Shown one piece after another: positions 1 to 7,829 of a stretch of DNA of 64,000 bases. Origin of the DNA: an uncultured Alphaproteobacteria bacterium (GTDB lineage: Bacteria; Pseudomonadota; Alphaproteobacteria; Rhizobiales; Aestuariivirgaceae). A model generated the notes under the pieces. That model was not told the origin of the DNA. It did not search any database and saw only the letters and a list, made by a program, of their open reading frames with translations. Made by a program: the position numbers and the translations under genes. Each line of letters opens with the position of its first letter. Position 1 is the first letter of the stretch. The DNA lies in assembly GCA_945957365.1 (NCBI GenBank), contig CAMFKI010000010.1:45078-109077 (forward strand). Reading direction: 5' to 3'.

Positions 1-1647
1 GTCCAAATGCTGGTCCCCGTCGCGCCAGTCGGCGAGCGGCATGTAGTTGTCGATGCCGATGAACCCCACCTCGGGCGCGGCCCACAGGGGATCGAGGTGG
101 AAGAACACGTCGCCGGTGCCGTCCTGCGGCTGGTGGCCGGCATATTCCGTCCAGTCGGCGCCATAGGAGACGAGCGCACCGGGCAGGATCGCCTTCACCT
201 CGCGGGCCAGCGCGCGCAGCACCGCGACGAAGGGAAACTGGTTGGCCTCGCGGCGCAGCGTGGTGAGGCCCACGAGCTCGCTGCCGATGAGGAAGGCATC
301 GACGCCCCCCGCCAGGGCGCAGAGCGTCGCATAATGCAGGATCATGCGGCGGAAGCTCCATTCGGCCGGCCCCGCATAATTCACCGTCGTTCCCGACGCG
401 CTGAAGTGCTGGGCCTGGGCGCTGCCCGCGAAGGCGGCGATCTCGGCCGCACAGGCGGCGCTCTTGTCGGGCGATCCCGCGCGGCCCGGCGCCACCGAAC
501 AGGTGATGCGCCCGCGCCACGGATAGGCCGCCTGCTCCACCCCGCCATAGGGATCGGGCATGCCGTTGCCGGGCGCGATGTCCATGGCGACGAAGGGATG
601 GAACATCACCTTGAGGCCGCGCGCCCGCAGCTCCCCAATGGCGCGGATGACGGAAGCGTCGGAGGGTGTTCCGCCATAGGCCGGCCCGCCATCGTGCAGG
701 CTCACCACATGCGCGCCATCCCGCCCGATGCCACCCGCCCTCCAGGCCTCGGGTGAGGTCTCCTTCACCGCCGTCTCGACGCCGGGCCTCAGTTCGCACT
801 GGCCGCAGCGCATGTCGCTGCCGAACCACGTCACCACCAGCGCGGCGGCACCCATGTTGCGGCAGGTCGCCGTCAGCTGCTCCATCGACGCGGTGAAATC
901 GCTGCGCTCGGCGGAGGCATGGGCGTTCTCCGACAGCGTCACGCCGTCGCCCCCGGAGCGGGTGACGATCGCGGTGTCGTAGCCGAACTCGGTCGAGCCG
1001 GGGATGATGCTCACCGCCCGCACATGGGACTCGACACCGCCACCGCCGCGGAACACCTCGAAGGAGAGCTGCGGCAGCCGGTTGCCGAAATTCTTCAGCG
1101 GCATCTGCTCGAACACCACATAGGCGAGCCCGCGATAGGCCGGGGTGTTGCCCGCGCCCTCCACGGCGCTGATCAGGCTGTCGGCCGCCTGCGCCTCGCT
1201 TCCGGTGTAGAGCCGCGCCGTGACGCTGCTCATGTCGAACTCCTTGCCGTCCGCCCACACCCGGCCGATGCGGTCGATCTCGCCCTCGCACAGCGCCACG
1301 GCGAAATTGGCGAAATAGCTGTAGGTCTTCACCTTGCCGCCGGAGCCGCCGCCGCCCTTGCTGCCGCCGTCGGTCTTCTTCTTCTCGATCAGGTCGGTGG
1401 CCCAGATCACCTGGCCCGCCACCCGCATGCGCCCCCACAGGCGCGGAATGGGTGCGCCCTCGGAGGAGGCCATCACGCGCAGGTCGGAGAGCCGTGCGCC
1501 CTTCGTCACCTTGCCGCCGCCGAACAGCTTCTCGTCGATGAAGCTTCCGGCCACCGCTCCCAGGGCGCGCCCGATCACGCCGCCGAGCGGCCCGCCCAGC
1601 AGCGTGCCCAGTCCCGCACCCGCGGCCTGCAGAACGACTGTCGCCAT
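1..1647 (-). CDS. GTA host-specificity / baseplate megatron protein (RcGTA g15 homologue), partial
   Basis: This is the large tail-tip protein of a Rhodobacter-type gene transfer agent, expected to form the baseplate and contact the recipient cell. The reading frame is open from an ATG at 1647 to the left window edge: 549 codons are present and the C-terminus is missing. The N-terminus is Gly/Ala-rich and hydrophobic, followed by a Lys/Gly-rich linker. Near the edge the sequence FIGIDNYMPLADWRDG is typical of the TIM-barrel (GTA_TIM) glycosidase-like domain of this family. Its ATG overlaps the stop of the upstream peptidase gene as TGATG, so it is the last cistron seen of a translationally coupled tail operon. 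Family assignment rests on these motifs and gene order. Confidence 0.9.
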   Translation of the reverse strand, partial: MATVVLQAAGAGLGTLLGGPLGGVIGRALGAVAGSFIDEKLFGGGKVTKGARLSDLRVMASSEGAPIPRLWGRMRVAGQVIWATDLIEKKKTDGGSKGGGGSGGKVKTYSYFANFAVALCEGEIDRIGRVWADGKEFDMSSVTARLYTGSEAQAADSLISAVEGAGNTPAYRGLAYVVFEQMPLKNFGNRLPQLSFEVFRGGGGVESHVRAVSIIPGSTEFGYDTAIVTRSGGDGVTLSENAHASAERSDFTASMEQLTATCRNMGAAALVVTWFGSDMRCGQCELRPGVETAVKETSPEAWRAGGIGRDGAHVVSLHDGGPAYGGTPSDASVIRAIGELRARGLKVMFHPFVAMDIAPGNGMPDPYGGVEQAAYPWRGRITCSVAPGRAGSPDKSAACAAEIAAFAGSAQAQHFSASGTTVNYAGPAEWSFRRMILHYATLCALAGGVDAFLIGSELVGLTTLRREANQFPFVAVLRALAREVKAILPGALVSYGADWTEYAGHQPQDGTGDVFFHLDPLWAAPEVGFIGIDNYMPLADWRDGDQHLD

Positions 1648-2078
1648 CACAGACCTCCCGGAAAGCGGAACACGAAGGCGAGGTGCCGCAGCCACCAGCC
1701 CGACAGCGCGACCTCGGTCACCGCCGCCTGCTCCTGGGCATGCACCATGGCCGTGGCGGAGACCGCGATCCCGGCATGCTTCGCCGGCAGCTGTGCGCGC
1801 CAGCGGAACAGCAGCACGTCGCCGGCGCGGTAGTCATCCAGCGCAATGCGCAGCAGGTGGCGGCCCGCCGCCTCGGCCATGGCTTCGACACCGCCGAACT
1901 CGGCCCAGCCCGCCGCATAGGCGGGCGGCACTTCGGGTTCGGCCCCCATCACCTCGCGCCACACGCCGCGCACCAGGCCGAGGCAATCGGTGCCGACGTT
2001 GCGGAGGCTCGCCTGGTGCAGATAGGGCGTGCCGATCCAGCCACGCGCCGCGGTCACGATCTCATCCGCGCGCGCCAT
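1647..2078 (-). CDS. GTA NlpC/P60 cell-wall peptidase (RcGTA g14 homologue)
   Basis: The 143-residue product belongs to the NlpC/P60 peptidases that phage and GTA tails use to cut peptidoglycan during DNA entry. The motif NVGTDCLGLVRGVW carries the expected catalytic Cys near residue 30. The segment KHAGIAV holds the expected catalytic His, and the later AMVHAQEQ contributes further polar residues. The start ATG at 2078 overlaps the stop of the DUF2163 gene (TGATG), and the stop overlaps the start of the host-specificity gene. The length matches the family. A much longer upstream extension in the same frame is out of frame with the real g13 gene and was discarded. Confidence 0.92.
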   Translation of the reverse strand: MARADEIVTAARGWIGTPYLHQASLRNVGTDCLGLVRGVWREVMGAEPEVPPAYAAGWAEFGGVEAMAEAAGRHLLRIALDDYRAGDVLLFRWRAQLPAKHAGIAVSATAMVHAQEQAAVTEVALSGWWLRHLAFVFRFPGGL

Positions 2079-2959
2079 CAGCCCTTGCCCTTCGTCTTCT
2101 TCTGCTTCACCGCGTAACTCATCACGAAGTCGTCTCCCGGCATGTGCGGAAAGCCGCGAAAGCGCGCCGCATTGTTGAACTTGGCGCGGCAGGTGGCGAA
2201 CTGCCGGTCGCAGCCGGCGCGCAGCACCATGCGGTCGCCCCTTGCCGCATCGAAGGCCAGCGGCTGCCACAGCTCGATCGCGGCCCCGGACCCCGCCATG
2301 CGGTGAAACTTGATCTCGCCGCCCCTTCCGGCATTGGCCCCGCTCAGGAAGGTGAAGGTGCCGCGCGCGAAGAAGCCCGCGGCGAAGCGCTCTGCCCCGC
2401 TCACCTCGAGCCGGCGCAGCGCGCTGCAGGAATTGACCGCCACCTCGGCGCTGAAACTGGGGCTCGCCAGGTCGACACCGCAGCGCGGATCGCCCAGCAG
2501 CGCATCGCAGCCATACTGGTAAAGGCGTCCCGCCGGCTGGTTCAGCACGTCCGTGAGGCCACGCAGTTCGGCGGTGAAGAAGCCGCGCCCGCGCGTCACC
2601 TCGCCGATGCTGCCGCGCTTCAGCAGCACGCGCTGGGTGGCGTCCTGCCAGTTGACGCGCCACAGCTCCACCACCGCGGCGTCGAAGTCGCCGGCCTTGA
2701 GCCGTGCTTCGCTCAGCCGGTCGGACGACAGCGCGCCCGACGCCTCGAGATTGTCGACGGCCAGCCCCAGCGCCGAGTCGATCTCGGTCGCCGCGAAGCC
2801 GGTCTCGGCATCATAGGTCGTGCCGTCGAAGCTGACCGGCAGGTCGTGGTCGGTGAAGCCCATCACCTCGCCGCTCCGCAGCGCGACGCGCCAGCAGTGG
2901 CACAGCGTCGTGGCGCCGCCGGCAAGATGCGCGGCCAGCCCGTCGGGAAGCTGCCTCAT
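2078..2959 (-). CDS. GTA tail protein, DUF2163 (RcGTA g13 homologue)
   Basis: A 293-residue protein of the DUF2163/GTA-gp13 family, a tail-tip (hub) component linking the distal tail protein to the host-specificity protein. It begins MRQLPDGLAAHLAGGATTLC and contains the family-typical segments GFTDHDLPVSF and YQYGCDALLGDPRCGVDL; the Cys-rich part is characteristic. The start overlaps the end of the DUF2460 gene by 4 bases (ATGA) and the stop abuts the peptidase start, which supports both boundaries. The C-terminus ends in a Lys-rich tail. The call rests on motif recognition and gene order. Confidence 0.92.
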   Translation of the reverse strand: MRQLPDGLAAHLAGGATTLCHCWRVALRSGEVMGFTDHDLPVSFDGTTYDAETGFAATEIDSALGLAVDNLEASGALSSDRLSEARLKAGDFDAAVVELWRVNWQDATQRVLLKRGSIGEVTRGRGFFTAELRGLTDVLNQPAGRLYQYGCDALLGDPRCGVDLASPSFSAEVAVNSCSALRRLEVSGAERFAAGFFARGTFTFLSGANAGRGGEIKFHRMAGSGAAIELWQPLAFDAARGDRMVLRAGCDRQFATCRAKFNNAARFRGFPHMPGDDFVMSYAVKQKKTKGKG

Positions 2960-3579
2960 TGCCGGATCTCCACGATCGGAATGTCGGGAATGTCGCCGCC
3001 CGCGAACTGCGTCAGGTTGATGCGCAGCTCGTCGCTGTCGAAGCGCACCGGCACGTCGAAGCAGAAGCCCGCCGTCACCGCTGCGCCCGCACCAGGGGCG
3101 GCGGCGAGCGTCACCACGCCCGACAGCGCATCGAGGCCGAAGCCCGTCACCTCCTGCCCGCCCACCGCCACGCGCAGGCTGCCGGCCACCGGCTTGGTGA
3201 TGGTGCGCAGATAGTCGCGCAGCCCCGAGCCATAGCGCTTCACCAGCTGGAAGCGCGTCGTCGCGCCATCGCCCGTGCCGATCGGCTGGTCGAGCGGCGA
3301 CACGGTGGCGCCCGGCGCGCAGGACTTGAAGTCGATGTGGTCCTTCCAGCGGAAGCCGTGCAGCCGCCCGCGCCGCTCCTCGAAGAAGGCGACGACGAGG
3401 TTGATGTCGTCGAGCGATTTCACCCCGAAGCCGGCGTTGTAGCGCCGCCGCGAGTCGGCCCAGCGGCTGTTGCGCTCCTCGGCACCCGAGCCCGTCACCA
3501 CGATCTCGGTGCGGCGCTCCGGCCCGCCCGAACTGCCGCGCGAGATCTGCGGCGGAAAGCGCACGTCATCGAAGCTCAT
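2956..3579 (-). CDS. GTA distal tail protein, DUF2460 (RcGTA g12 homologue)
   Basis: The 207-residue product matches the DUF2460 family, the distal tail protein of GTAs and lambdoid-like siphophage tails. The N-terminal segment FDDVRFPPQISRGSSGGP followed by RRTEIVVTGSGAEERN is highly characteristic, as are RRRYNAGFGVKSLDDI and the central GFRWKDHIDF. The gene starts 1 base downstream of the tape-measure stop and overlaps the next gene by 4 bases. Length and order agree with the family. Confidence 0.93.
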   Translation of the reverse strand: MSFDDVRFPPQISRGSSGGPERRTEIVVTGSGAEERNSRWADSRRRYNAGFGVKSLDDINLVVAFFEERRGRLHGFRWKDHIDFKSCAPGATVSPLDQPIGTGDGATTRFQLVKRYGSGLRDYLRTITKPVAGSLRVAVGGQEVTGFGLDALSGVVTLAAAPGAGAAVTAGFCFDVPVRFDSDELRINLTQFAGGDIPDIPIVEIRQ

Positions 3580-3580
3580 G

Positions 3581-4129
3581 TCACAGGTTCCTCTGCCCGC
3601 GCGCCACGGCCCGCGCGATCATCGCCGAGACCTGCGACTGCGAGCGCTGGAAGCCCTGCGCATCGGGGGTGGCGATATTCACCGTCACGCTCACCCCGCC
3701 GCCGCCGCGCACGCCGAGCTTGCCCTCGGCATCCCGCGCCAGCGGCATGATCGCCTCGGGGCCCGCCTCGCCCATCAGCCCGGTGCCGCCGCGCATCGCG
3801 AACAGCGTGGGCGAATTGACGATGCCGCCCTCGGCGAAGGGGATCACCCTGCCCCCGGAGAAGGCGTTGCCCGCCGCATTGCCGAGGAGCCCGCCGGTCA
3901 GCCCGCCGAGCATGGCGCCGATGGGCTTCAGCGCCGCCGACAGCGCCATGCGGGCGAGCGACAGGGCAAGGCCCTTCAGCACGTCGGACAGGTTCTTGCC
4001 CTGGCTCGCCGCGCTGGCGAAGGCCGTCACCATGCGGCTTCCCACGCTCTCGGCGAGCTTGTCGATATCCTGCAGCTGGCCCTTCAGCACATCGGCCTGG
4101 CCGCTCATCTGGTCGAGATTGTCGGTCAT
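3581..4129 (-). CDS. GTA tail tape measure protein (RcGTA g11 homologue)
   Basis: The 182-residue protein is a short tail tape measure protein, which sets tail length and is ejected during DNA transfer. An N-terminal helical part (DNLDQMSGQADVLKGQLQDI) is followed by a hydrophobic stretch rich in Gly/Ala/Leu (about residues 58-90) and a Gly-rich C-terminal part with GGGGVSVTVNIATPD. The short length is normal for GTAs, whose tails are short compared with phages. The ATG at 4129 overlaps the stop of the small g10.1 gene (ATGA). Confidence 0.9.
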   Translation of the reverse strand: MTDNLDQMSGQADVLKGQLQDIDKLAESVGSRMVTAFASAASQGKNLSDVLKGLALSLARMALSAALKPIGAMLGGLTGGLLGNAAGNAFSGGRVIPFAEGGIVNSPTLFAMRGGTGLMGEAGPEAIMPLARDAEGKLGVRGGGGVSVTVNIATPDAQGFQRSQSQVSAMIARAVARGQRNL

Positions 4130-4305
4130 GTCTCATCCGGAAATTGTTCGAGGAGCCGTTCGAGGACGCCGCGCGGCAGCGCAGCGTCCGTTGATCGTGG
4201 AAACGCCGCCGCGATCTCGCGCGGCGTCGCCGCCCAGAAATCGCGCGGGCTGAGCCTGAGCGTGCCGAGGCCCATGGCCATCATCTGCGCCCAGGGAAAC
4301 TTCAT
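4126..4305 (-). CDS. GTA tail assembly chaperone, rcc01693 family / Phage_TAC_6 (g10.1)
   Basis: A 59-residue gene recovered by reading the gap between g10 and g11. The protein begins MKFPWAQMMAMGLGTLRLSP and continues RDFWAATPREIAAAF, the signature of the small rcc01693/DUF2376-type tail assembly chaperone found between g10 and g11 in GTA clusters. The start ATG at 4305 overlaps the stop of g10 (ATGA) and the stop overlaps the start of the tape measure gene (ATGA), so its existence is strongly supported by coupling. It is presumed to chaperone the tape measure protein during tail assembly. Confidence 0.93.
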   Translation of the reverse strand: MKFPWAQMMAMGLGTLRLSPRDFWAATPREIAAAFPRSTDAALPRGVLERLLEQFPDET

Positions 4306-4616
4306 GCCTCACCCGCGAAGGTGGCGCGCAGCAGCCGCACCACGATCGACAGGAAGCCCTGCGCGCCGCCCGCCGCCGTCATGCCCGCGACCTCCTCGTC
4401 GCTCACGGCATTGCCGCCGCCGCGCAGCCCCGCGCCGATGACGCGGATCGCGTCGCTGGCGCCGATCTTCCCCGCCTCGAAGCGCTGTGCGATGGCGATC
4501 AGGTCCTCACCGCCATAGCCATGCTCGAGTTCCGCCAGGGCGCCCAGCGTCAGGCACAGCACGTAGCGGCGGCCCGAGAGTTCGGCCTCGATTTCGCCCC
4601 GGTGTGCGTTGGCCAT
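4302..4616 (-). CDS. GTA tail assembly chaperone-like protein, GTA-gp10 / Phage_TAC_11
   Basis: The 104-residue product fits the GTA-gp10 family. The conserved core reads CLTLGALAELEHGYG, followed by an acidic and Ala-rich helix and a Gly-rich loop (GAGLRGGGNAVSDEEV). Such proteins act in tail assembly and always lie between the major tail protein and the small rcc01693-type gene, as here. The gene starts one base after the stop of the major tail protein gene, which argues for translational coupling. Confidence 0.9.
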   Translation of the reverse strand: MANAHRGEIEAELSGRRYVLCLTLGALAELEHGYGGEDLIAIAQRFEAGKIGASDAIRVIGAGLRGGGNAVSDEEVAGMTAAGGAQGFLSIVVRLLRATFAGEA

Positions 4617-4617
4617 G

Positions 4618-5031
4618 TCACACCGCCGCGAAGCTGATTTCGCCGGCCGATTCGAGCGCCAGGTCGAAGGTCACCTCGGCGTCGTGGCGGCCGGCGAACT
4701 CCAGGCTGGCGATCTGGAACGGCCCCGTCAGCGTGCCGAAGTCCGGCACCACGACCTGCCAGCTGCGGATCGTTCCGCCGAAGAAGATCGTGCGGATCGC
4801 CGCGTCCGAGGTCGCATCCTTGAAGATGCCGGAACCCCTGATCGAAGCGGACTTGATCCCGGCCCCGGCCAACAGCTCGCGCCATTGCCCCGACGAGTCC
4901 TGGTTCGTCGCATCGACAGCCCCGGCATTGAAGCTGATCTGATTGCTGCGCAGCCCCGCCACCGTGGCGAAGCTGCCCGTCCCCGCCGCATCGAGCTTCA
5001 GCAGCAGGTCCCGCCCTTTCTGAGCACCCAT
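4618..5031 (-). CDS. GTA major tail (tube) protein, TP901-1 family (RcGTA g9 homologue)
   Basis: The 137-residue protein resembles the TP901-1 type major tail tube protein that polymerises into the GTA tail. Characteristic features are the N-terminal MGAQKGRDLLLKLD, the segment SNQISFNAGAVDATNQDSSG and the C-terminal strand-rich part ending in DLALESAGEISFAA. The length matches RcGTA g9 relatives. It lies between the tail terminator gene (gap of 9 bases) and g10 (gap of 1 base). Confidence 0.93.
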   Translation of the reverse strand: MGAQKGRDLLLKLDAAGTGSFATVAGLRSNQISFNAGAVDATNQDSSGQWRELLAGAGIKSASIRGSGIFKDATSDAAIRTIFFGGTIRSWQVVVPDFGTLTGPFQIASLEFAGRHDAEVTFDLALESAGEISFAAV

Positions 5032-5040
5032 CTTGTTCTC

Positions 5041-5442
5041 CTAGAGAGGTTCCGTCGCGGCGCGGAAGCGCAGCGACGCGCCGTAGTTCTGGCCGTTCTT
5101 CATCACGCTCCAGAACACCAGCTTGAGGTTCACCAGCCGTTGTCCGGGCACGGGGATGGCAGCGCCATCGAGCACCGCCTCCACCGCCGAGGAGATCTCC
5201 TGCGCCTGCCAGCGGCCGCGGCTGTTCGAACGCACCACCACCGACACGAAGTGTTCGAGGCCCGGTTCCGTCGCCGTGCTCCAGTCGCGCGTGTCGAGGG
5301 CGGTGAATTCGACGAAGGCCGGCGGCGCGCCGCGCGGCACCTCGTCGAAGACATAGGCGCCGCCCAGCAGCGCCGTCAGCGTGGCATCGGCCAGCAGCGC
5401 GCCGCGCATCGCCTCCTGCAGCGCCAGGCCCGCACTGCTCAC
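5041..5442 (-). CDS. GTA tail terminator, DUF3168 (RcGTA g8 homologue)
   Basis: The 133-residue product belongs to DUF3168, the tail terminator that caps the tail tube and joins it to the head. I place the start at a GTG at 5442, whose bases overlap the stop of the head-tail connector gene (GTGA). A longer reading from an upstream ATG would run through the preceding gene in another frame. Recognisable parts are LQEAMRGALLADATLTALLG near the N-terminus and the central DTRDWSTATEPGLEHFVSV. There is no space for a g7-type stopper gene between this gene and g6. Confidence 0.88.
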   Translation of the reverse strand: MSSAGLALQEAMRGALLADATLTALLGGAYVFDEVPRGAPPAFVEFTALDTRDWSTATEPGLEHFVSVVVRSNSRGRWQAQEISSAVEAVLDGAAIPVPGQRLVNLKLVFWSVMKNGQNYGASLRFRAATEPL

Positions 5443-6005
5443 AGCCGCACCATGCGGTAGGGATCGAGCAGTGCGCCGAGGCTCACCGGCAATCCACCGC
5501 CCGCTTCGTCGCCGCGCTGCGCATAGAAATGCGCCACCAGCAGTTCCACCGCCTGGCGCAGCGGCTGCGCCACGTCGGCGGCAAGCTGGCCGAAGCCCGC
5601 CTGCAGCCGGATGCCGATGCCGTTCAGGGCGCGCCCCGGCGTGGGCCACAGCCGCGAACCGCGCAGCATCACCCGCGCCGGCCGCGACGCCGCGTCGACG
5701 AGGTAATGCGCCGGGTCGATCACCGCCTTCTGGTCGTCGTCGCCGAACACGCCGATCTCCTCCACCGCGATGAGCGGCGCAACGGGAAGATCGATCACGC
5801 CGTCATCGGGCCAGGCGTCGCGCAGGCACAGCCAGTCCTGTGCGATCAGGCACAGCCCGGTGCGCGCCTCGACGACGCGCCGCGCCGCGGTGATGAGCGA
5901 GGCGAGCAGCTGGTCATCGTCGTTCCCCACGATGCGCAGCTGCGCCTTGGCCTCGGCGAGCGAGACGGGCTCGCTCGCCGGGGCCTGAACCAGGATCGCC
6001 GCCAT
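5439..6005 (-). CDS. GTA head-tail connector, gp6-like (RcGTA g6 homologue)
   Basis: The 188-residue protein begins MAAILVQAPASEPVSLAEAK and continues QLRIVGNDDDQLLASLI, the hallmark of the gp6-like adaptor that docks under the portal ring. The ATG at 6005 shares one base with the capsid stop (TGATG), and the stop overlaps the GTG of the next gene. A longer in-frame upstream extension lies inside the capsid gene and was rejected. The C-terminus ends LGALLDPYRMVRL, as usual for this family. Confidence 0.91.
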   Translation of the reverse strand: MAAILVQAPASEPVSLAEAKAQLRIVGNDDDQLLASLITAARRVVEARTGLCLIAQDWLCLRDAWPDDGVIDLPVAPLIAVEEIGVFGDDDQKAVIDPAHYLVDAASRPARVMLRGSRLWPTPGRALNGIGIRLQAGFGQLAADVAQPLRQAVELLVAHFYAQRGDEAGGGLPVSLGALLDPYRMVRL

Positions 6006-7222
6006 CAGGTGAGACCGAACTTCATCAGCTTGATCGCCTCGAAGTTCTGGATGCCGCCGCCCACCCGCTTCGTGGTGTAGAACAGCACATAGGGCTTCGC
6101 CGAATAGGGATCGCGCAGCACGCGCACCCCCACCCGGTCGACGATCAGGTATCCGCTGGCGAAATCGCCGAAGCCCAGCGCGAAGCTGTCGGTCGCCACG
6201 TCCGGCATCGGCTCGCATTCGGTGATGGGGAAGTTCATCAGCGTCGCCTTGCCGTCGGGCCGCGCGGCGGGCTCCCACAGGTAGTTGCCGTTCACGTCGC
6301 GGAACTTGCGGATCAGGCTCTGGGTGCGGCGGTTCATCACCCAGCTGGCGTTCTGGCGATAGCCGATCTTCAGCGCATAGATGAGGTCGATCAGCCGGTC
6401 CGAGGGGTTGGTGGCCGCGAAGCCGCCGGCGACACCGGTCGCCAGATAGGCGACATTGCCCCAGGTCCAGCTCGCATCGGCCACCTTGTTGTAGCCGAGG
6501 AAGCCCTTGGGCTTGTTCACGCCGTCGCCGTTGACGAAGGCGATCCCCTCCTGCTCGGCGAAGACCAGCTGCACCTCTTCCGCCAGCCACTGGTCGATGT
6601 TGACGATCGCGTCGTCGAGCAGCGTCTGCGTGGCCGACGGCATGGCATAGAGCTCCATCGCCGGAAACTGCAGCTCGGCCAGCGTGATCGAGCCGGTCTC
6701 GGGCCTCGCCTGGGTCTCGCCCACCCAGCCGTTGGACAGGCCATTGGTCGAGAACGGCTTCTTGTAGAGTGCGGCCGAGATCTGGCGGATCGAGCCGATC
6801 GAACGCAGCGGCGAGATCGCATAGAGCCGGCGCCCGATCTCGTGCTCCACCTCGGGCGGCACCAGGTAACCGCCATCGGGCCCGGACCCCACCGACATCG
6901 CCTTGGCCTCGAGCGCGGACAGGCCCTGCGATTCACCCTTCCTCACATAGGCATCGAAGGCCTGCTTGTGCTCGCGCGCCACGGGCGCCTCCGCCGTCTC
7001 GCCCGAAAGCTGCGGCCGGCGCTGCTTCAGCGTCAGCTCGTCGAGCCTCGCCTTGGCCTCGTCCACCGCGCGGTTGATGCGGTCGACCTTCTCCGCGGTC
7101 ACCACATCCGCCGACATGCGCTTCTCGATCTCGGCGAGGCGCTCGTCGTTGGCGTCCTTGAAGGCCTCGAAGGCCTGCATCATGTCGCCGAAGGCGACCT
7201 TGGTCTCCAGTCCGCTTTCCAT
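6005..7222 (-). CDS. GTA HK97-type major capsid protein (RcGTA g5 homologue)
   Basis: The 405-residue product is an HK97-fold major capsid protein. The N-terminal delta domain (about residues 1-100) is charged and helical. The mature part starts around MSVGSGPDGGYLVPPEVEHE, the usual processing-site region. Further family signatures are GWVGETQARPETGSITLAEL and FVNGDGVNKPKGFLGY. It is preceded directly by its prohead protease (overlap of one base at 7222) and followed by the connector gene. The capsid of a GTA packages random host DNA; nothing in the sequence shows a lesion. Confidence 0.96.
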   Translation of the reverse strand: MESGLETKVAFGDMMQAFEAFKDANDERLAEIEKRMSADVVTAEKVDRINRAVDEAKARLDELTLKQRRPQLSGETAEAPVAREHKQAFDAYVRKGESQGLSALEAKAMSVGSGPDGGYLVPPEVEHEIGRRLYAISPLRSIGSIRQISAALYKKPFSTNGLSNGWVGETQARPETGSITLAELQFPAMELYAMPSATQTLLDDAIVNIDQWLAEEVQLVFAEQEGIAFVNGDGVNKPKGFLGYNKVADASWTWGNVAYLATGVAGGFAATNPSDRLIDLIYALKIGYRQNASWVMNRRTQSLIRKFRDVNGNYLWEPAARPDGKATLMNFPITECEPMPDVATDSFALGFGDFASGYLIVDRVGVRVLRDPYSAKPYVLFYTTKRVGGGIQNFEAIKLMKFGLT

Positions 7223-7713
7223 TACTTACCCTTTCTACCAGTTACACACTTCACGCCGGTCACCCGTGCTCCGGAAAGCATCGGGAAGGTCACCAGCGAG
7301 ATCTCCCAAAGGTCGATTTCTGTGAGGAGCCGCGACGCCGTCGCCTTGTCGCGCCTCGCCCGCACCGTGCGGAAGCCGATCGACAAGCCATCGAGGCCCT
7401 TCGATTCCAGCAGCGAGAAGATCTCGCGCGCCCGCTGCACGTTGCGGTCGAGACGGCCCGTCACATGCAGGCCGCGTGGCGTCTCGTGCAGGTCGATCCA
7501 GGTCCCCACGGGCTCCGCCGCATCATGCTGGAACAGCATCCGCACATCCGCTGCGCCGCGCTTCCGCAGCGAGGCCGCGAAGGCGCCCGGCATCACCACG
7601 TCGCCCGACTGGTCGCGCGCCCCGAACAGGCTCGCGTAGCCACTGAACACCCCCGAACCGGAGCAGGCGCAAAGCGGCTGCCCCATCCGGCTCAATTCCC
7701 GGCGGGTTTGCAT
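7222..7713 (-). CDS. GTA HK97-family prohead protease (RcGTA g4 homologue)
   Basis: The 163-residue protein is the prohead maturation protease that removes the capsid delta domain. Typical segments are FSGYASLFGARDQSGDVVMPGAF, RMLFQHDAAEPVGTW with the expected active-site His, and GLSIGF carrying the expected Ser. The gene ends at the capsid start (one-base overlap). The start used is the ATG at 7713; because a palindromic repeat fills the upstream gap to the portal gene, coupling with the portal is lost here. Confidence 0.93.
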   Translation of the reverse strand: MQTRRELSRMGQPLCACSGSGVFSGYASLFGARDQSGDVVMPGAFAASLRKRGAADVRMLFQHDAAEPVGTWIDLHETPRGLHVTGRLDRNVQRAREIFSLLESKGLDGLSIGFRTVRARRDKATASRLLTEIDLWEISLVTFPMLSGARVTGVKCVTGRKGK

Positions 7714-7742
7714 CTGGTCATCACTCCGAATTTTATATTGGC

Positions 7743-7826
7743 GTCATCCCGGCGAAGGCCGGGATCCAGCTTTCTTCCAACGCGGCCACCGCCCAAAGCG
7801 GGACCCCGGCCTTCGCCAGGGTGACG
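7743..7826 (-). repeat. Family A palindromic repeat, copy 1
   Basis: An imperfect palindrome with one arm GTCATCCCGGCGAAGGCCGG (7743-7762) and the opposite arm near 7796-7826 reading AAAGCGGGACCCC then GGCCTTCGCCAGGGTGAC. The core arms can pair to a long hairpin. The same unit recurs at 12176, 18321 and 61488. It lies in the 116-base gap between the portal stop and the protease start, interrupting the otherwise gapless GTA operon. It resembles the REP-like elements common in alphaproteobacterial intergenic regions. Confidence 0.85.
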
Positions 7827-7829
7827 CCG

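Noticed and set aside
1334..3214. Plus-strand open frame across the GTA tail genes
   Set aside because: The minus strand carries overlapping genes with clear GTA families; the plus frame is Arg/Pro-rich without motifs.
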